Positions 62,427-64,000 of a stretch of DNA of 64,000 bases are shown here, in pieces. A model generated the notes under the pieces. That model saw nothing but the letters and a program-made list of their open reading frames with translations. It had not been told where the DNA came from and made no database searches. Every line of letters starts with the position of its first letter. The stretch's first letter is position 1. This DNA is from Bin87 sp965204685 (GTDB lineage: Bacteria; Chloroflexota; Dehalococcoidia; Lucifugimonadales; UBA3495). The translations under genes and the position numbers were made by a program. The stretch is from assembly GCA_965204685.1 (NCBI GenBank), contig OZ242004.1, positions 3,224,001-3,288,000 of the forward strand. The letters run 5' to 3'.

Positions 62427-62966
62427 ATGGATAGCGGGGAGCCGGAACGGCCGGAACCAGCGGACGACGCAAGCCGCCCCCCTGCGCCCGAACCCCTGCC
62501 GGCTCCGCCGCCGGTACCGCCCGAGGTGCTGAAGCCGTGGTACTATCAGGGCTGGTTCCTGGTGCCGGCCTTTGTCTGGTGGCCGTGCAGCGCGATCCTG
62601 TTCATCCGGTCGCCATGGCACAACGGCGTGGTCAGCGGCGCCCTGTCATGGGCCTGGATCATCATCGGCGGCGGCTGGATCTTCCTGAGAACACAATTGC
62701 GTATCCAAAACGGCGACCCGCTGCTGGACCCCACGCTGCTGGCGTTGGCAGCACCGGGGATCGCGCTCACTGCCATCACGCAAACGCTGTGGCTGACCCG
62801 AGACCGGCCACATATCCGCCGTATCCGCGACGCCGGCGGGTTCGCTGCCTACGAAAATAATGCGGATGCCGAGGCGCCGGCGCGGGCTGTCAACCCTCCA
62901 ACCCCGCCGGAGAGGCGCCGGCGCAGCGACCGCGGCAGCGTTCGCAGCCGACGCCGGCGGCGCTAA
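62427..62966 (+). CDS. small membrane protein of unknown function
   Basis: The 179-aa protein has a Pro-rich N-terminus, three hydrophobic segments (about residues 45-60, 70-85 and 105-120), and a very basic C-terminus ending in RRRRR. The tail could bind nucleic acid or acidic lipid. It lies 38 bp after the Uma2 gene on the same strand. I recognise no family. Confidence 0.7.
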   Translation: MDSGEPERPEPADDASRPPAPEPLPAPPPVPPEVLKPWYYQGWFLVPAFVWWPCSAILFIRSPWHNGVVSGALSWAWIIIGGGWIFLRTQLRIQNGDPLLDPTLLALAAPGIALTAITQTLWLTRDRPHIRRIRDAGGFAAYENNADAEAPARAVNPPTPPERRRRSDRGSVRSRRRRR

Positions 62967-62981
62967 ACCCCGACCCCAGGA

Positions 62982-63854
62982 TCAGGTAGCGGCAGCGCCA
63001 ACCGGCAGTCCATCCACCAATCTCTGGACCATTTCGACTCGCTCGTCGGTGGTGGAAAATGCCATGCCCATCGGGGTGATGCCGATATAGTTGGCTTTGC
63101 TGGCGTCGATGTCGCTCCCCTCGCCGCCGGCCAGCACCGGCCGGTTGCGCGAAATCCAGTAGCGGCGATGCCCGAAGGACTCTTCGGAACGCACCGATTC
63201 GCCGTAGGCCCTGCCGCCCAGGCGAGTCACTTTCACGCCCGCTATACGGTCGGCCGGCTCGTTGGGCACGTTGACGTTGAGGAAATAGGCGGGCGAAACC
63301 TCGGGCGCATCGGCCAATCGACGCGCCAAATGCGCCACCACCTGCGACGCCAATTGGTAACGGGGAGCCTGAACGGAACCCACTGATATCGCAATCGTGG
63401 GATACCCCCGCACCCAGCCCTGTGTTGCGGCTCCGACAGTCCCGGACACGATCACGTCCCAGCCCAGGTTGGACCCACGGTTGATGCCACTTACCACCAG
63501 GTCGGGTTTGGGATTGACCAGCTGCTCCAGGGCCAGGATGCACGCATCCGCGGGGGTGCCCTGGACGGCCCAGGCAGATATGGGATGGGTAGGCGTCGTG
63601 TCCGGAGCCGGCACCAGCACGGCATCGGCGCTACGGGGAGAAGTATCGTCTCCGGGGGAATACTGGGCGAGGTACTGTTCGGCCGGCACCGTGTGGACAA
63701 ACAGCGGGGCGTGCAGCGTCATGGACGCGCCCACACCGGATTGTTCCCGGTCGGGCGCGACGACCACCACCTCGCCAATTTCAGCCAGGCTGCGCGCTGC
63801 CGCCCAGATTCCGGTGGCGTGGATACCGTCGTCGTTGGTAAGCAAGATTTTCAA
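62982..63854 (-). CDS. surE: 5'/3'-nucleotidase SurE
   Basis: The 290-aa protein opens with KILLTNDDGIHATGI, which carries the metal-binding Asp pair, and has VSGINRGSNLG (Asn and Ser of the active site) and APDREQSG. It dephosphorylates nucleoside monophosphates. The start is TTG 63854, supported by GAGG 7 bp upstream. A somewhat long loop near residues 65-90 is Pro/Thr-rich. It is full length. Confidence 0.93.
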   Translation of the reverse strand: MKILLTNDDGIHATGIWAAARSLAEIGEVVVVAPDREQSGVGASMTLHAPLFVHTVPAEQYLAQYSPGDDTSPRSADAVLVPAPDTTPTHPISAWAVQGTPADACILALEQLVNPKPDLVVSGINRGSNLGWDVIVSGTVGAATQGWVRGYPTIAISVGSVQAPRYQLASQVVAHLARRLADAPEVSPAYFLNVNVPNEPADRIAGVKVTRLGGRAYGESVRSEESFGHRRYWISRNRPVLAGGEGSDIDASKANYIGITPMGMAFSTTDERVEMVQRLVDGLPVGAAAT

Positions 63855-63930
63855 GAGTTAGCCTCTGCTTTGGGAGCGGGCCAATCAGATCGGCCCGATA
63901 GTCGAGAGTCAGGATACCAGTCACATCAAA

Positions 63931-63959
63931 CTGGCCGCCGTAGCGCTTACGGCGGCCAG
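63931..63959 (-). terminator. strong hairpin terminator upstream of surE
   Basis: CTGGCCGCCGTA and its complement form a 12-bp stem with a 5-nt loop; on the minus strand TTTGATG follows. It probably ends a minus-strand gene that lies beyond the window edge. Confidence 0.7.
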
Positions 63960-64000
63960 TCCATTTGCCGGATTGCCCCACTGGATCAGTGATGGGCCAG

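Noticed and set aside
63960..64000. Possible 3' end of a minus-strand gene at the window edge
   Set aside because: Two frames could end here (stops near 63986 or inside the terminator); the stretch is too short to tell which, if any, is real.

Overview
The window is GC-rich bacterial DNA, densely coding on both strands. Several features together suggest a Chloroflexota genome of the SAR202/Dehalococcoidia kind: a complete-looking coenzyme F420 gene run, three luciferase-like flavin/F420 monooxygenase family proteins, an archaeal-type fructose bisphosphate aldolase/phosphatase, a split methylmalonyl-CoA mutase, Uma2 nucleases and a DUF1501/DUF1800 pair. No rRNA or marker phylogeny is available here, so the placement is an inference.

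Layout: 1-5 kb holds holA, then a propionate/acyl-CoA block (methylmalonyl-CoA epimerase, acyl-CoA dehydrogenase, methylmalonyl-CoA mutase large subunit) and a double NIPSNAP protein, all on the minus strand. 5-11 kb holds an HtrA-like lipoprotein protease, tRNA-Arg and tRNA-His, and a peptide/nickel-type ABC importer lacking its ATPases. 11-19 kb holds a three-gene unit (88-aa protein, retropepsin-like protease, DUF255 thioredoxin protein), aspS with an apparent CTG start, an aminotransferase, FBP aldolase/phosphatase and a membrane zinc-ribbon/TPR protein. 19-26.5 kb is a minus-strand run cofG-cofH-cofD-cofC-LLM-fabI, with ruvB beyond. 26.5-27.5 kb is non-coding and made of REP-like repeats, followed by tRNA-Val with an unusual C33.

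27.6-35.9 kb holds an amidohydrolase, a VOC protein, a dehydrogenase with aberrant codon use, cca, a two-zinc mini-protein, an MDR oxidoreductase, and a tight vapB-vapC-proS-RDD unit. 35.9-39 kb is a rearranged patch: two TPR proteins, a truncated antitoxin copy and a 3'-end remnant of the neighbouring flavoprotein gene. 40-49 kb holds ispG, xdhC, a MobA-like transferase, an SsuD-like monooxygenase, a second aminotransferase and a large formate dehydrogenase. Between the MobA-like gene and the monooxygenase lies a free-standing minus-strand transcription unit with a strong promoter, a 25-codon ORF, mutually exclusive hairpins and a terminator. 49-55 kb holds a peroxiredoxin-like gene with an in-frame TGA at its redox-active cysteine and a good bacterial SECIS hairpin, in a tight unit with a HEPN-like gene and an LLM gene. 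It continues with Uma2, hydrolase, enoyl-CoA hydratase, HIT, a MogA/MoaB protein and a small orphan. 55-64 kb holds an NHL propeller, DUF1501, DUF1800, PIG-L deacetylase, MFS transporter, a second Uma2 gene, a membrane protein and surE.

Functional themes: F420 made by the cof genes could serve some of the LLM enzymes. The MobA-like, XdhC and MogA-like proteins could serve the molybdenum formate dehydrogenase. The mutase, epimerase, acyl-CoA dehydrogenase and hydratase fit propionyl-CoA or branched acid oxidation. The strongest unusual signals are the selenoprotein candidate at 49211-49702 and the structured RNA/microprotein unit at 43397-43698.
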